A stretch of DNA of 64,000 bases, taken from positions 1,716,001-1,780,000 of the forward strand of contig NZ_CP034118.1 of NCBI RefSeq assembly GCF_003856495.1, written 5' to 3'. The translations under genes and the position numbers were made by a program. The notes under the pieces are model-generated. The model had not been told where the DNA came from, searched no databases, and worked only from the letters and a program-made list of their open reading frames with translations. The stretch comes from Staphylospora marina (GTDB taxonomy: Bacteria; Bacillota; Bacilli; Thermoactinomycetales; Thermoactinomycetaceae). Below are positions 1 through 7,905 of the stretch, in pieces. The first letter of the stretch is position 1, and every line of letters begins with the position of its first letter.

Positions 1-197
1 CGGAAACGCTGGAATCGGACGTCATCCGTGTCAGGGCGTCCGTCCGGTCGGTCCCCGTCGACCGTTCCCCCGTCGCGGTCAGACTTCACACTGCGGACTC
101 CCGTGAGATCGATATCCACTTTCTCGACGGGATGGTCATCAGAATGGATGATCGAACCCTGTACATCAGCGGCAAGGTGTTCGACATCTTCGGATAG
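1..197 (+). CDS. C-terminal end of an unrecognised protein (partial)
   Basis: An open frame runs from the window edge (first full codon at base 3) to a TAG at 195-197, giving the last 64 residues of a protein that begins upstream. Codon use resembles the neighbours, with C or G in most third positions. The tail ends in ...KVFDIFG and is rich in beta-type alternation (Val, Ile, Arg). I do not recognise a family. A hairpin followed by T residues at 324-352 could be its terminator. Confidence 0.5.
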   Translation, partial: ETLESDVIRVRASVRSVPVDRSPVAVRLHTADSREIDIHFLDGMVIRMDDRTLYISGKVFDIFG

Positions 198-203
198 AAA
201 AAA

Positions 204-227
204 GCCCCATGAACGTTCGAATGGGGC
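204..227 (-). terminator. Terminator of the PAP2 gene
   Basis: GCCCCAT...ATGGGGC hairpin. On the minus strand the stem is followed by six T (complement of 198-203). It lies beyond the stop of the minus-strand gene at 359. Confidence 0.6.
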
Positions 228-323
228 AAAGGGAAGATGGGCTAATTCTGATTGTACCACAACTTTCGGAGCATGGTAAGGAAAATCCTCGGATTTTCCG
301 GAACTTCCCGTACCGCCTTGAAT

Positions 324-352
324 CACCCGATGTCATGACAGGACATCGGGTG
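324..352 (+). terminator. Terminator for the plus-strand gene ending at 197
   Basis: Perfect 11-bp stem (CACCCGATGTC/GACATCGGGTG) followed on the plus strand by TATTTTTC. It ends just before the stop codon of the converging PAP2 gene. Confidence 0.6.
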
Positions 353-358
353 TATTTT

Positions 359-898
359 TCATGCCACAAACCGCTCGAACATCCAAGCGGTCATAACCGC
401 AAAGCCGGACCCGAGGCAACCTCCGATCAACACGTCGGTCGGATAATGAAGGGCCAGATAGATCCGGGAGATCCCCACCGTCACGGCGTAGGGGAGCAGA
501 ACAATCCCGGAGTCCGGCACATGAAGGAAAAACGTGACGGCAACGGAAAAGGCCGCGGTCGTATGCCCGGACGGGAATGACCAATCCGTCAGCGGATTGG
601 GGAAGGTATGCAGATTCCCCAAACGCAGGTAAGGACGAAGTCGGGGCTTCCAGGCCTTGATTCCCCGAACGGCCAGATGGCTGCCACCCAATGCCGTCAA
701 TCCCTCCACGGACCACCATTTCACGGAATCCGGGGCGAACATCAGCCACAGAAGCAAAAAACCGATCGTGGCGGTGGCCCCGCCCAAATGGGTGAATCTG
801 GGCATCAACCAATCCAGCAGCCGGCACTTCCATTGACAGTTGACCCATTGAATCAAGGTATGATCATACCGGATCAACCAGGCGGCAAAATGTTTCAA
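359..898 (-). CDS. PAP2-family membrane phosphatase (undecaprenyl-pyrophosphatase-like)
   Basis: A 179-residue integral membrane phosphatase. All three PAP2 signatures are visible: KAWKPRLRP (KxxxxxxRP), then PSGH, then SR-x5-H-YP-x-D, the last carrying the nucleophile-activating histidine and aspartate. About five hydrophobic segments surround them. Bacterial relatives of this size (BcrC/YwoA type) dephosphorylate undecaprenyl pyrophosphate or phosphatidylglycerophosphate outside the membrane; which substrate applies here cannot be told. I chose the TTG at 898 because GGAGG sits 8 nt upstream; a GTG at 907 would overlap that ribosome binding site. It converges on the gene ending at 197. Confidence 0.85.
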   Translation of the reverse strand: MKHFAAWLIRYDHTLIQWVNCQWKCRLLDWLMPRFTHLGGATATIGFLLLWLMFAPDSVKWWSVEGLTALGGSHLAVRGIKAWKPRLRPYLRLGNLHTFPNPLTDWSFPSGHTTAAFSVAVTFFLHVPDSGIVLLPYAVTVGISRIYLALHYPTDVLIGGCLGSGFAVMTAWMFERFVA

Positions 899-1029
899 CC
901 GCCCCACCTCCGTCCCTCATTCAAACGCATCCTTCAAACACTTCTGTATGATATCATGCTGACTGAAGAAATTGAAGAGAAAACAAAGAAGGTGTCAACC
1001 TTCGGTAAAAGATCAACACCCGGGTTTCC

Positions 1030-2238
1030 TCACTCTGTTTCGCGACTGTTCGCTTGGTTGTTTCGATTGAACACGGTTTCCAAAATCCAACGTCTCTCTT
1101 CCATGCCGTACGGTTTCCAGAAGGGTTCTCCGTACAGCAAAATGTCCAGATGCAAATGCAATCCTTGATTCGTTCCCTTTGCTCCGTCACTGGTTCCGGA
1201 GTTTCCGACGTATCCGACAATCTCCCCCGCCTTGATTCTCGTTCCCGGTTTCACTTCGGGAACGATCCGGTCCAGATGACAGTAGCGAACCATCACGCCG
1301 TTTTCATACTGAATCCAGACCTGTCTCCCCCTGAGTTTGTCCAAGATGGGTTCAGGAGTCTGGCCGTCGTTGTTTTTCCCGATCTCAAGCAGACGATTCC
1401 GCTCCCGGGTCGCCATCTCCCGGTATTCGTGATCGGCGCGGACCACCACCCCGTCCGCCATGGAGCGAACCGGCGTGTTCCGGTCGATTCGGACTCCCGT
1501 TCCGTACGAATACCAGTCAATGCCTTCATGGATTCCGCCCCGGTACGTGCGGGCGGCACCCGGCATGTGGGAGTCCAGCGTACTGACGTGCGCCCCGTCG
1601 ATCGGAGTGCGAAGGAACGAAAGGATCTCCACCATTTTTGCCGCGGGAATGGCACCCGGATGTTTGCCGGGGGCTTTGGACGGCAAGCGGGCAGGGTTGC
1701 TTCCGAGCGTGACGGTGGTACCGGACGTCGTGACCGTCTGATTCAGCACCTGTTTGATGAACGTCACCGGCACCCATGCCTCTCCGTCCTTCACCACCGG
1801 AGCGGGATTCAAAGGTTCAAACACCCCGTTCCTGTTCACCACGGGCACTTCGTGAAACATTTCAAACCGGACTTCTCCGTGCATCAACACGATTTTGCCG
1901 TCAGGCATGAACACATGGGACTCCACCGGAAGCACTTTGGAAAGATCGTCCACCTTGACGTACAGATCTTTTCCGTTTCGCATTGCGGTCAGTTCCTGAC
2001 GGTTCTTTTGCGCCGGTTGGGTGGACACCGGAACCGCTTGTTCCGCCTCCGACGGGGTTTCGGAACGGTCCTCGGCCACGGGCGACGACGATTGCTTTCC
2101 CGCCGATTTCGTCTTTTCCGTCCCCAGATTCATGACGGCTTCCCATTTGGCAAGCCACGCCTTGTTGCTTGGAGGAAGAAACACGATCATCAGTGTCAAA
2201 CCAGCGGTCGCAATGAGGAAAGTCGGATGTCTCATCAT
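1030..2238 (-). CDS. M23-family peptidase with N-terminal membrane segment
   Basis: A 402-residue envelope protein. It has a hydrophobic N-terminal signal or anchor (residues about 5-22), a Ser/Lys/Glu-rich linker, and a middle region (about 85-190) resembling the copper-amine-oxidase-N-like domain of many Gram-positive wall proteins. The C-terminal LytM/M23 zinc endopeptidase domain shows HEGID for the first zinc pair and HLHLD (HxH) near the end. M23 enzymes cut peptidoglycan cross-bridges. The ATG at 2238 follows GGGAG; the open frame extends 67 codons further upstream, but that part looks non-coding and contains a structured leader (see 2283-2426). Substrate is inferred from the family. 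Confidence 0.85.
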   Translation of the reverse strand: MMRHPTFLIATAGLTLMIVFLPPSNKAWLAKWEAVMNLGTEKTKSAGKQSSSPVAEDRSETPSEAEQAVPVSTQPAQKNRQELTAMRNGKDLYVKVDDLSKVLPVESHVFMPDGKIVLMHGEVRFEMFHEVPVVNRNGVFEPLNPAPVVKDGEAWVPVTFIKQVLNQTVTTSGTTVTLGSNPARLPSKAPGKHPGAIPAAKMVEILSFLRTPIDGAHVSTLDSHMPGAARTYRGGIHEGIDWYSYGTGVRIDRNTPVRSMADGVVVRADHEYREMATRERNRLLEIGKNNDGQTPEPILDKLRGRQVWIQYENGVMVRYCHLDRIVPEVKPGTRIKAGEIVGYVGNSGTSDGAKGTNQGLHLHLDILLYGEPFWKPYGMEERRWILETVFNRNNQANSRETE

Positions 2239-2644
2239 CACAATCTCCCTGTCACCAGGACTTTGGCACGTTGATCCCACTATTCCCGAACCGTACAGAA
2301 AAACACACCCCTTACGGAGTGCAATCTTGCTGACACATCGCAATCTGCCGCTCGGCGCCGGTTCATCTTTCTTTTTTCCGCAGCCGGCAAGTCCACCTTC
2401 CATCGCATGAAGAAACGGTTCGGGAACACGCGCTTCCACCCCGCATTTGCGGATGGAGTGCGTCCCGCCTCTTATGTTTCCTCATTTTATCGATTCTCCC
2501 GGAAAGGGTCAAGCAACGTGAATCTTCAATTTGTCGACAATCCTGTGCCTTCTTTGAGACGATCCGTCGCGATCCGACGACAAGAGGATTTCTCCTCCGC
2601 AAAACGGAATGTTTTGATAAAAAAGGCAATCGAGGAGGAACTTC
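2239..2644. other. Divergent 406-nt intergenic region with a long-range inverted repeat
   Basis: No convincing gene. It holds the control regions of the M23 peptidase (minus) and rmuC (plus). A perfect 12-bp inverted repeat pairs 2283-2294 with 2415-2426, enclosing 120 nt that could fold in the M23 leader transcript. A good SD (GAGGAGG) precedes rmuC at about 2633-2639. Confidence 0.5.
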
Positions 2645-3856
2645 ATGCTTGAGTTTTTGGTGACACTGGCCGTTGTTCTCGTCGCAGCCGGTTTGTACAT
2701 GCAATGGAAGAACCGGTCGCACGACACGGTTCGCGACGAATTCCTTCAAATCCGGGAGATGTTGAAAGAAACGGCCCGACATCACGATCAACAGCTGAGG
2801 GAAAACCGGGAAGTGATCCGGGAATCGATCAGGGACATGAAAGATGACGTCCATCAGGCGATCAGCCGTTCCGTTCAAAATCAGGCCCATCTCCTTCGGA
2901 TGGCCGTGGAGCAAGTCCATCAGCTCAAGACCGACGTGGAAAAACAGATGGAGCAAATCCGGAAGGAAAACAACGAAAAATTGGAACACATGCAAAAAAC
3001 CGTCGATGAAAAACTGGAGATCACGTTGAAAAGGCGGTTGGATGATTCATTCAGCAAGGTGAGCGAACTGTTGACCCAAGTCAACGTCAATCTCGGACAG
3101 GTCCACTCGCTCACGGACCATGTTTCCACCCTCAACCGCATGCTCAACAACGTGAAGCAACGCGGAAATTTCGGGGAGATCCAGTTGGAAAACATCCTGG
3201 AAGACATTCTCGCGCCTGATCAATACATCAAAAACTGCGAGATTCAAGGTCGGCAACGCGTGGAGTTTGCCATCAAGTTGCCGGTGACGGATGAAGAGCG
3301 TTCTTTCCAATTGTTGCCGATCGATGCCAAGTTTCCCGAAGCCGACTATCAGAAGCTGAGAGATGCCCAGGAAGCCGGAGACCGGCGCCGGGTGGAAGAG
3401 GCACAAAAAGCACTGGCCCGGAAGATCCGGGATGAAGCCAAAAACATCGAAAAATACATCGTTCCTCCGCTGACCACCGAATTTGCCGTCATGTTTCTGC
3501 CGACGGAGAGTCTGTTTGCGGAAGTGCTCCGCATTCCGGGACTGCTTGATGAAATCCGGAGGAACAAAGTGATCATCACCGGTCCCGTCACCCTTGCGGC
3601 GTTTCTGCACAGTTTGCGGATCGGCTTCAAAGCCGTCGCCATCCGGAAACAGACCAATGAGATCCTGAACCTTTTGGAAAGCATCCAGAACGATTTCGAC
3701 AAATTCGGTCAATCCCTGGAGAAAGCCCGAAAAAAACTGGAAGACGCAGAAACAGCGATTGACAAGGCATTTACGGACACTCAAAAAATCCGCGTGTCTC
3801 TGCGTCGCGTCCAGCATGTATCAATTTCCGACCGTTCATCCGCTTCCGGTACCTGA
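2645..3856 (+). CDS. rmuC: DNA recombination protein RmuC
   Basis: 403 residues. An N-terminal membrane segment (about 3-19) is followed by a long coiled coil (about 35-175, Glu/Gln/Lys rich). The conserved RmuC nuclease-like core (about 180-375) has the GNFGEIQLENIL and LPIDAKFP motifs. RmuC limits recombination at inverted repeats in E. coli and has a restriction-endonuclease-like fold; its exact substrate is not settled. The start is supported by GAGGAGG 6 nt upstream. It stands alone and converges on the ATP-grasp gene. Confidence 0.93.
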   Translation: MLEFLVTLAVVLVAAGLYMQWKNRSHDTVRDEFLQIREMLKETARHHDQQLRENREVIRESIRDMKDDVHQAISRSVQNQAHLLRMAVEQVHQLKTDVEKQMEQIRKENNEKLEHMQKTVDEKLEITLKRRLDDSFSKVSELLTQVNVNLGQVHSLTDHVSTLNRMLNNVKQRGNFGEIQLENILEDILAPDQYIKNCEIQGRQRVEFAIKLPVTDEERSFQLLPIDAKFPEADYQKLRDAQEAGDRRRVEEAQKALARKIRDEAKNIEKYIVPPLTTEFAVMFLPTESLFAEVLRIPGLLDEIRRNKVIITGPVTLAAFLHSLRIGFKAVAIRKQTNEILNLLESIQNDFDKFGQSLEKARKKLEDAETAIDKAFTDTQKIRVSLRRVQHVSISDRSSASGT

Positions 3857-3858
3857 CG

Positions 3859-3903
3859 AATCCCCGGTCCCCGCTCCCCGACCGGAGGGAGCGGGCCGGA
3901 GTC
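3859..3903. terminator. GC-rich hairpin between converging genes
   Basis: CCGGTCCCCGCTCCC pairs with GGGAGCGGGCCGG, leaving one bulged base. No T-run follows on either strand, so terminator function is only suggested by its position between the rmuC and ATP-grasp stops. Confidence 0.3.
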
Positions 3904-3941
3904 ATCACACCGATCCCCGGATCCTGCTTGCTGAAAATCCC

Positions 3942-5150
3942 TCATTCCGACCACCGGGAACGACGATCAAACAAATCCTTCACATGTTTCAGACGTTCAA
4001 GGACCTGCTGTTCAGACTGCCCTTTCACGAGAAAAGTGGCCGCATAATCGACACTGGTGTGAGGACCGTCATACGCTTCCCCCGGTCGGGAGATCAAACG
4101 GTATTCCGTCACCCATTCGGGAAGCTCGTCGGCCGTCGGCCCGGACAAAAACACGCCCTTCCGGGGAGGAATGCCGATGAATCCGAATTGGCTGACAGGC
4201 TCGTTCGTGATTCGGAGGCGGTCCGGCAAGTGCGGACGAATGCCGCATTGTGCCTGCACGGCCAGTTTGGTCAGATCCAGACCGAATGCTTGGCGAAACT
4301 CCTCGGAAATCCGGGACCCGCCGGTTCTGCAGGCAATTTCGCACAGAACGAGTTCATCATTGGGGGTGTGAAACACTTCCGCGTGAAAGGAGGTATGTTG
4401 CGGTGTGGGGAGAATGCGGAGAACGGCGGTGACGAAGTTTCGCAAACGGTTCGTGAGAGGATTTCCGGGTTCGAGCAGATAGCTGCCGAGAGCCATCCCT
4501 TCATGGAAGGACAGGCAATCGTTCAAGTATTTCGACGGCCAGATGTGCACCGGTTCCCCGTCCAGCACCAAGCCGTCAATATGGTACATTTCCCCGTCAA
4601 TGAATTCTTCGACTTCCATCCCTTTCGGCAAGCCATTGGCAAGCCAACGGGCCGTTTCACCGTCATTGCGGAGAATCTCCGTATCGCGGGATCCCATGCC
4701 TTCCTCCGGCTTCACCACCACCGGATATCCGCGGTTTCTGACAAACCGGTACAGGTCCACGACAGATTCAAGCGGAGAAAAATCGGGAACCCGCACACCC
4801 GCATTCCGGAGAATGTCTTTCATTTTGACCTTGTTCCGGAACGACAACGCACTTTCCAGGGATTGCCCCGGAAGCCCCAAATACTCGCGAAGATAAGCCG
4901 CCCGCAACACATCCCGCTCCGCCGTCGCCACGACCACGCGGAACGGTTTTTCTTCATGGAGCAGAAGCGCCGTAAACTCAACCGCCGCGTTGAAGTCATA
5001 GTTTTCGAAAGCCAGGACGCGGGCATAGCCCCTGAAATCCTTTGCCAACTGCTTGGAGGTCAGCAAAACCACTTCTTCATTCAGTTCCTCCAACCATTCG
5101 GCATAAGGGGCATCATATTCCGGCAGGCGATTGAAAATCAGAATGGCCAC
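3942..5150 (-). CDS. ATP-grasp domain ligase-like protein
   Basis: 402 residues. The N-terminal third resembles a pre-ATP-grasp Rossmann-like region. The central ATP-grasp fold has a lysine-bearing strand (YPVVVKPEEGMGS), an acidic EEFIDGEMYHIDGL segment, and the metal-site motif ELVLCEIACRTGGSRI. The nearest described groups are ATP-grasp carboxylate-amine ligases of the carnosine-synthase/BL00235 type, which join a carboxylate to an amine using ATP. The true substrates are unknown and no pathway neighbour helps. The start is GTG at 5150, behind GGGGG. A consensus promoter lies 171 nt upstream, so the mRNA has a long leader. Confidence 0.75.
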   Translation of the reverse strand: MAILIFNRLPEYDAPYAEWLEELNEEVVLLTSKQLAKDFRGYARVLAFENYDFNAAVEFTALLLHEEKPFRVVVATAERDVLRAAYLREYLGLPGQSLESALSFRNKVKMKDILRNAGVRVPDFSPLESVVDLYRFVRNRGYPVVVKPEEGMGSRDTEILRNDGETARWLANGLPKGMEVEEFIDGEMYHIDGLVLDGEPVHIWPSKYLNDCLSFHEGMALGSYLLEPGNPLTNRLRNFVTAVLRILPTPQHTSFHAEVFHTPNDELVLCEIACRTGGSRISEEFRQAFGLDLTKLAVQAQCGIRPHLPDRLRITNEPVSQFGFIGIPPRKGVFLSGPTADELPEWVTEYRLISRPGEAYDGPHTSVDYAATFLVKGQSEQQVLERLKHVKDLFDRRSRWSE

Positions 5151-5320
5151 TGATCCGTTCCCCCTTTAAATGATGTCGACACCGGGGACGAAATCCACCC
5201 AACTCATCCATGTTGAAATCGGCTTTTGACGGGGGCATATTCGCCGATTTCCGTTCCGGACCGGATCGGTCATGATTGGAAAAACTGCCTTGAACCGGCA
5301 ATAAAGAGTGTTTCTTATAA

Positions 5321-5349
5321 ATCATATAATTTTGACCAGTTGATGTCAA
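5321..5349 (-). promoter_or_regulatory. SigmaA promoter for the ATP-grasp gene
   Basis: Reading the minus strand: TTGACA (5344-5349), 17-nt spacer, TATGAT (5321-5326), inside an AT-rich island that contrasts with the GC-rich surroundings. A second TTGACA overlaps just upstream. Predicted start of transcription is about 5314, giving a leader of about 165 nt with a 35-codon uORF (5166-5273) lacking a good SD. Apart from this, 5151-5538 shows no gene I can support. Confidence 0.7.
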
Positions 5350-5538
5350 TAAAATTATTGTCAATTCAAATATTTTATCCCATTCTTCCGGCAGTTTGAT
5401 CCTTCTATCCATCGGTGATTCCCGGCGGTCGATCCACAGGACAAGTTCCGTCCCGATCACCGACCTTTCAAAAAAAATACAAAAACCGCCTTGAAGATCG
5501 ACGGCACGGATGATCCGAAGCGAAACGCACATGTAAAA

Positions 5539-5561
5539 AGCCCCGTCATTTGGACGGGGCT
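5539..5561 (-). terminator. Terminator behind tRNA-Val copy 1
   Basis: AGCCCCGTC/GACGGGGCT stem followed on the minus strand by TTTTT. Confidence 0.75.
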
Positions 5562-5568
5562 GCGTGTG

Positions 5569-5643
5569 TGGTGGGCAGTATAGGAATCGAACCTATGACC
5601 TCTTCCGTGTCAAGGAAGCGCTCTCCCTCTGAGCTAACTGCCC
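5569..5643 (-). tRNA. tRNA-Val(GAC), copy 1
   Basis: Full cloverleaf: acceptor GGGCAGT/ACTGCCC, anticodon stem CTTCC/GGAAG with loop TTGACAC (anticodon GAC), T-loop TTCGATT, discriminator A and encoded CCA. It differs from copy 2 at one base in the variable loop. It has its own promoter at 5679-5707 and its own terminator. Confidence 0.95.
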
Positions 5644-5678
5644 GCGGATTCATTTGCTGTCCGCTTGGGACAATTTTG

Positions 5679-5707
5679 ATTCTACAACGACCCTTTCTCC
5701 ATGTCAA
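5679..5707 (-). promoter_or_regulatory. SigmaA promoter for tRNA-Val copy 1
   Basis: TTGACA (5702-5707), 17-nt spacer, TAGAAT (5679-5684) on the minus strand, placed about 36 nt before the tRNA 5' end. Confidence 0.65.
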
Positions 5708-5846
5708 CCACCATTTTGATGTTTGAGTTTTCTGTGCAATCAGCCAAAAACGCTCCGATGCGCTTCCCGTGCCTGGAAATGAAACGGACTGTTCACGGGG
5801 ACAAGGCGCTTCATGAAGATCGGAAAGCCGGACATGCACGAAAAAA

Positions 5847-5865
5847 CCCCGTCATTTGGACGGGG
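5847..5865 (-). terminator. Terminator behind tRNA-Val copy 2
   Basis: CCCCGTC/GACGGGG stem followed by six T on the minus strand; part of the duplicated tRNA-Val unit. Confidence 0.7.
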
Positions 5866-5874
5866 CTGCGTGTG

Positions 5875-5949
5875 TGGTGGGCAGTATAGGAATCGAACCT
5901 ATGGCCTCTTCCGTGTCAAGGAAGCGCTCTCCCTCTGAGCTAACTGCCC
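5875..5949 (-). tRNA. tRNA-Val(GAC), copy 2
   Basis: Same structure as the downstream copy with one base change in the variable loop; encoded CCA. It is the last tRNA of the fMet-Asp-Met-Val transcription unit. Confidence 0.95.
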
Positions 5950-5965
5950 GAGTGAGAATTGAAAA

Positions 5966-6041
5966 TGGTGGGCCCAACAGGACTCGAACCTGTGACCGAT
6001 CGGTTATGAGCCGACTGCTCTACCAACTGAGCTATAGGCCC
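5966..6041 (-). tRNA. tRNA with CAT anticodon (elongator Met, or Ile2)
   Basis: Acceptor GGGCCTA with its matching 3' strand, anticodon loop CTCATAA, T-loop TTCGAGT, encoded CCA. Unlike the fMet tRNA it has a paired first acceptor base pair, so it is an elongator-type CAT tRNA. Whether it is Met or lysidine-modified Ile cannot be decided by eye. Confidence 0.9.
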
Positions 6042-6047
6042 GAAAAG

Positions 6048-6124
6048 TGGCGGAGCTGACGGGATTCGAACCCGCGATCTCCAGCGTGACAGGCTGGCAT
6101 GTTAGGCCTCTACACCACAGCTCC
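6048..6124 (-). tRNA. tRNA-Asp(GTC)
   Basis: Acceptor GGAGCTG, anticodon stem CCAGC/GCTGG with loop CTGTCAC (GTC), T-loop TTCGAAT, discriminator G, encoded CCA. Confidence 0.95.
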
Positions 6125-6127
6125 GAG

Positions 6128-6205
<78 letters not shown>

Positions 6206-6253
6206 GCAGTTGGTTCATGTTTGACAACCGCCTCATCAGCGGCGACATCTATT

Positions 6254-6282
6254 ACTATACACGATTGGATCGGAAAGTGCAA
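6254..6282 (-). promoter_or_regulatory. SigmaA promoter of the tRNA operon
   Basis: TTGCAC (6277-6282), 17-nt spacer, TATAGT (6254-6259) on the minus strand, about 48 nt before tRNA-fMet. Confidence 0.75.
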
Positions 6283-6292
6283 CAGTTTTTTT

Positions 6293-6538
6293 CTATTTTT
6301 TTTTCCAAACGTAACGAACGCCGTATCGTCCCTTGCGGGAACGGAATACCTCCACTTCTTCCGGACAATCGTAACCGTACAGCCACCAGTCTTCCCTCAT
6401 TCTGGTGGCAAGGCATCTGGCCTGAAAATGGCTGTTGTACAATTTGGCCCAATAGACCCAACGACCCATTCGGCCGACCCTCCTTGTTCCCGTACCATTT
6501 CGCGTGCTTTTATTTTGCCTTTTTCCCGTCCGTTTCAT
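6293..6538 (-). CDS. Small basic, Trp/Tyr-rich protein of unknown function
   Basis: 81 residues if read from the ATG at 6538, which has AAGGAT 5-6 nt upstream. The sequence is rich in Arg/Lys and aromatic residues (RWVYWAKLY, DWWLYGYD, ending YVWKKK). No transmembrane segment, no recognised family. Composition looks like a real small protein rather than a shadow, but no other frame here supports or excludes it. It lies between pgpA and the tRNA operon promoter. Confidence 0.4.
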   Translation of the reverse strand: MKRTGKRQNKSTRNGTGTRRVGRMGRWVYWAKLYNSHFQARCLATRMREDWWLYGYDCPEEVEVFRSRKGRYGVRYVWKKK

Positions 6539-6658
6539 GCCGGATCCTTCCGGGATCACAAAGAGTCTTTGGCGGCCTTTTTTCGCCGACGTGAAGGCCG
6601 ACGTTTCGGGCGCCGACCTTTCACGCGGAGAATGTTTCAGGAGAATTTTTCGAATGGA

Positions 6659-7195
6659 TCAGTTCGCTTGGGCATTTCTCCCGTCCTCACCGTTTTGTTC
6701 TTCCTCATCCCTCAGCCGGTGCGCGAGACGGCTGGAAGCGGCTGCCGCGATGCTGGCCACGAGATCGTCCGTGAACGTGTGGACGGGTCCGTCTTTCTTC
6801 GTGTCAAGCTGCCGGATGATGCCGATCTTCTGCTTGTCCAAGTGACCGAACGTGGTGACCGCGATGCTTCCGTATCCGAACACGGAACCGAGAGCCAGCG
6901 TTTCGTCACACCCGAACAACCCTTCGTCATCCCGGACAAGGGAAAGGAGAGGTTCGGAAAGAAGATTTCTTTCAGCGAGCATATCCAGTTCCACACCCAC
7001 CAGGATGGCATGTTGGATTTCTCTCTTGTTGAGAACGGCCAGGACACTTTCCACGCAAGCTTCCAAGGTCAGATCTTCTTTGTACGGAGACTGCATGTGA
7101 TAGACAATCTCGGCAATTGCGTCGATCGTGACACCCCGGTCTTTCAATCGGTCCATGGCCGCCATTTTCACTTCTTGGCTGTGAATTCTCTTCAT
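6659..7195 (-). CDS. Phosphatidylglycerophosphatase A-family protein (YutG type)
   Basis: 178 residues. Resembles the soluble PgpA/YutG family: an N-terminal helical part, NKREIQHAILVGVELD, a central DDEGLFGCDE acidic segment, and G-YGSIAVTTFGHLDKQKIGIIRQLD near residue 110-130. PgpA removes the phosphate from phosphatidylglycerophosphate to give phosphatidylglycerol; YutG itself is less well characterised. SD AGGAGG precedes the ATG at 7195. Transcribed divergently from yjcG. Confidence 0.8.
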   Translation of the reverse strand: MKRIHSQEVKMAAMDRLKDRGVTIDAIAEIVYHMQSPYKEDLTLEACVESVLAVLNKREIQHAILVGVELDMLAERNLLSEPLLSLVRDDEGLFGCDETLALGSVFGYGSIAVTTFGHLDKQKIGIIRQLDTKKDGPVHTFTDDLVASIAAAASSRLAHRLRDEEEQNGEDGRNAQAN

Positions 7196-7290
7196 CCGTT
7201 TCGCCTCCTGCGGTTCGTGGTAAATCTTACCTGTATCTTATCACAACAGAATGAACTTTCTCACCGGTCGCTTTATTTTAAAGTGAAAGT

Positions 7291-7296
7291 TATAAT
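7291..7296 (+). promoter_or_regulatory. Likely -10 element for yjcG-yjcF
   Basis: Perfect TATAAT in an AT-rich stretch 75 nt before the yjcG start; the -35 region is weak. Confidence 0.35.
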
Positions 7297-7370
7297 AAAA
7301 GAAATGTCTGTTTGGAGCGACTGTACCAACTACTTGACTCAGCCAACTACTCAGAGGAGGGTTTCTGACC

Positions 7371-7880
7371 ATGTACTTTGGAATTGCCGTATTTCCGCAA
7401 AAACACGTTCAAGATGTCGCCAACTCGTACCGAAAGCGTTATGATCCCCACTATACGCTGATCCCTCCGCACATCACCCTGATGGACCGGTTTGAAATGG
7501 CGGAGGAGGAAGCGGAAAAACTGGTTCCCGAACTGGAACGGATCGCATCCGAAACGGAGGCGTTTCGCATTCGTCTTCACAAAGTCAGCAATTTCTACCC
7601 GGCCAGCCACACCATTTATCTCGCCGTCGAAGACAGCGCTCCGCTCGTCACTTTGCATAAAAAAATCAAAAGTGTGGTCGGACGGGTGGAATCTCCCTAT
7701 GAATTCATCCCGCACCTGACCATCGGACAGAAACTGCCGCAGGATGAACTGCATGACATCTACAGCAGCCTGCGGATGACCACGTTTGACCTGGAGACGA
7801 AAATCGACCGGTTCCATCTCCTTTATCAGCTGGAAAACGGGTCGTGGAACATCTATCAATCGTTCCTGCTGAAGCGCTGA
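7371..7880 (+). CDS. yjcG: 2H phosphoesterase superfamily protein YjcG
   Basis: 169 residues with the two HxT motifs of the 2H/2'-5' RNA ligase-like superfamily (HITL near residue 36, HLTI near 117). B. subtilis YjcG has this fold; these proteins act on 2',3'- or 2',5'-phosphodiester RNA ends, but the physiological substrate is not established. GAGGAGGG lies 8 nt upstream of the ATG. yjcF follows 25 nt after the stop, matching the yjcF-yjcG pairing known in Bacillus (there in the other order). Confidence 0.9.
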   Translation: MYFGIAVFPQKHVQDVANSYRKRYDPHYTLIPPHITLMDRFEMAEEEAEKLVPELERIASETEAFRIRLHKVSNFYPASHTIYLAVEDSAPLVTLHKKIKSVVGRVESPYEFIPHLTIGQKLPQDELHDIYSSLRMTTFDLETKIDRFHLLYQLENGSWNIYQSFLLKR

Positions 7881-7905
7881 TTTCCGATCCGAGAGGAATG
7901 ATCCG

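Noticed and set aside
1054-2274. 406-codon open frame on the plus strand
   Set aside because: Lies antisense to the M23 peptidase; His/Arg-rich product typical of a shadow frame in GC-rich DNA.
3759-5153. 464-codon plus-strand open frame
   Set aside because: Antisense shadow of the ATP-grasp gene; no domain, no SD.
5113-5532. 139-codon minus open frame upstream of the ATP-grasp gene
   Set aside because: Spans the promoter, has no SD and no protein-like pattern.
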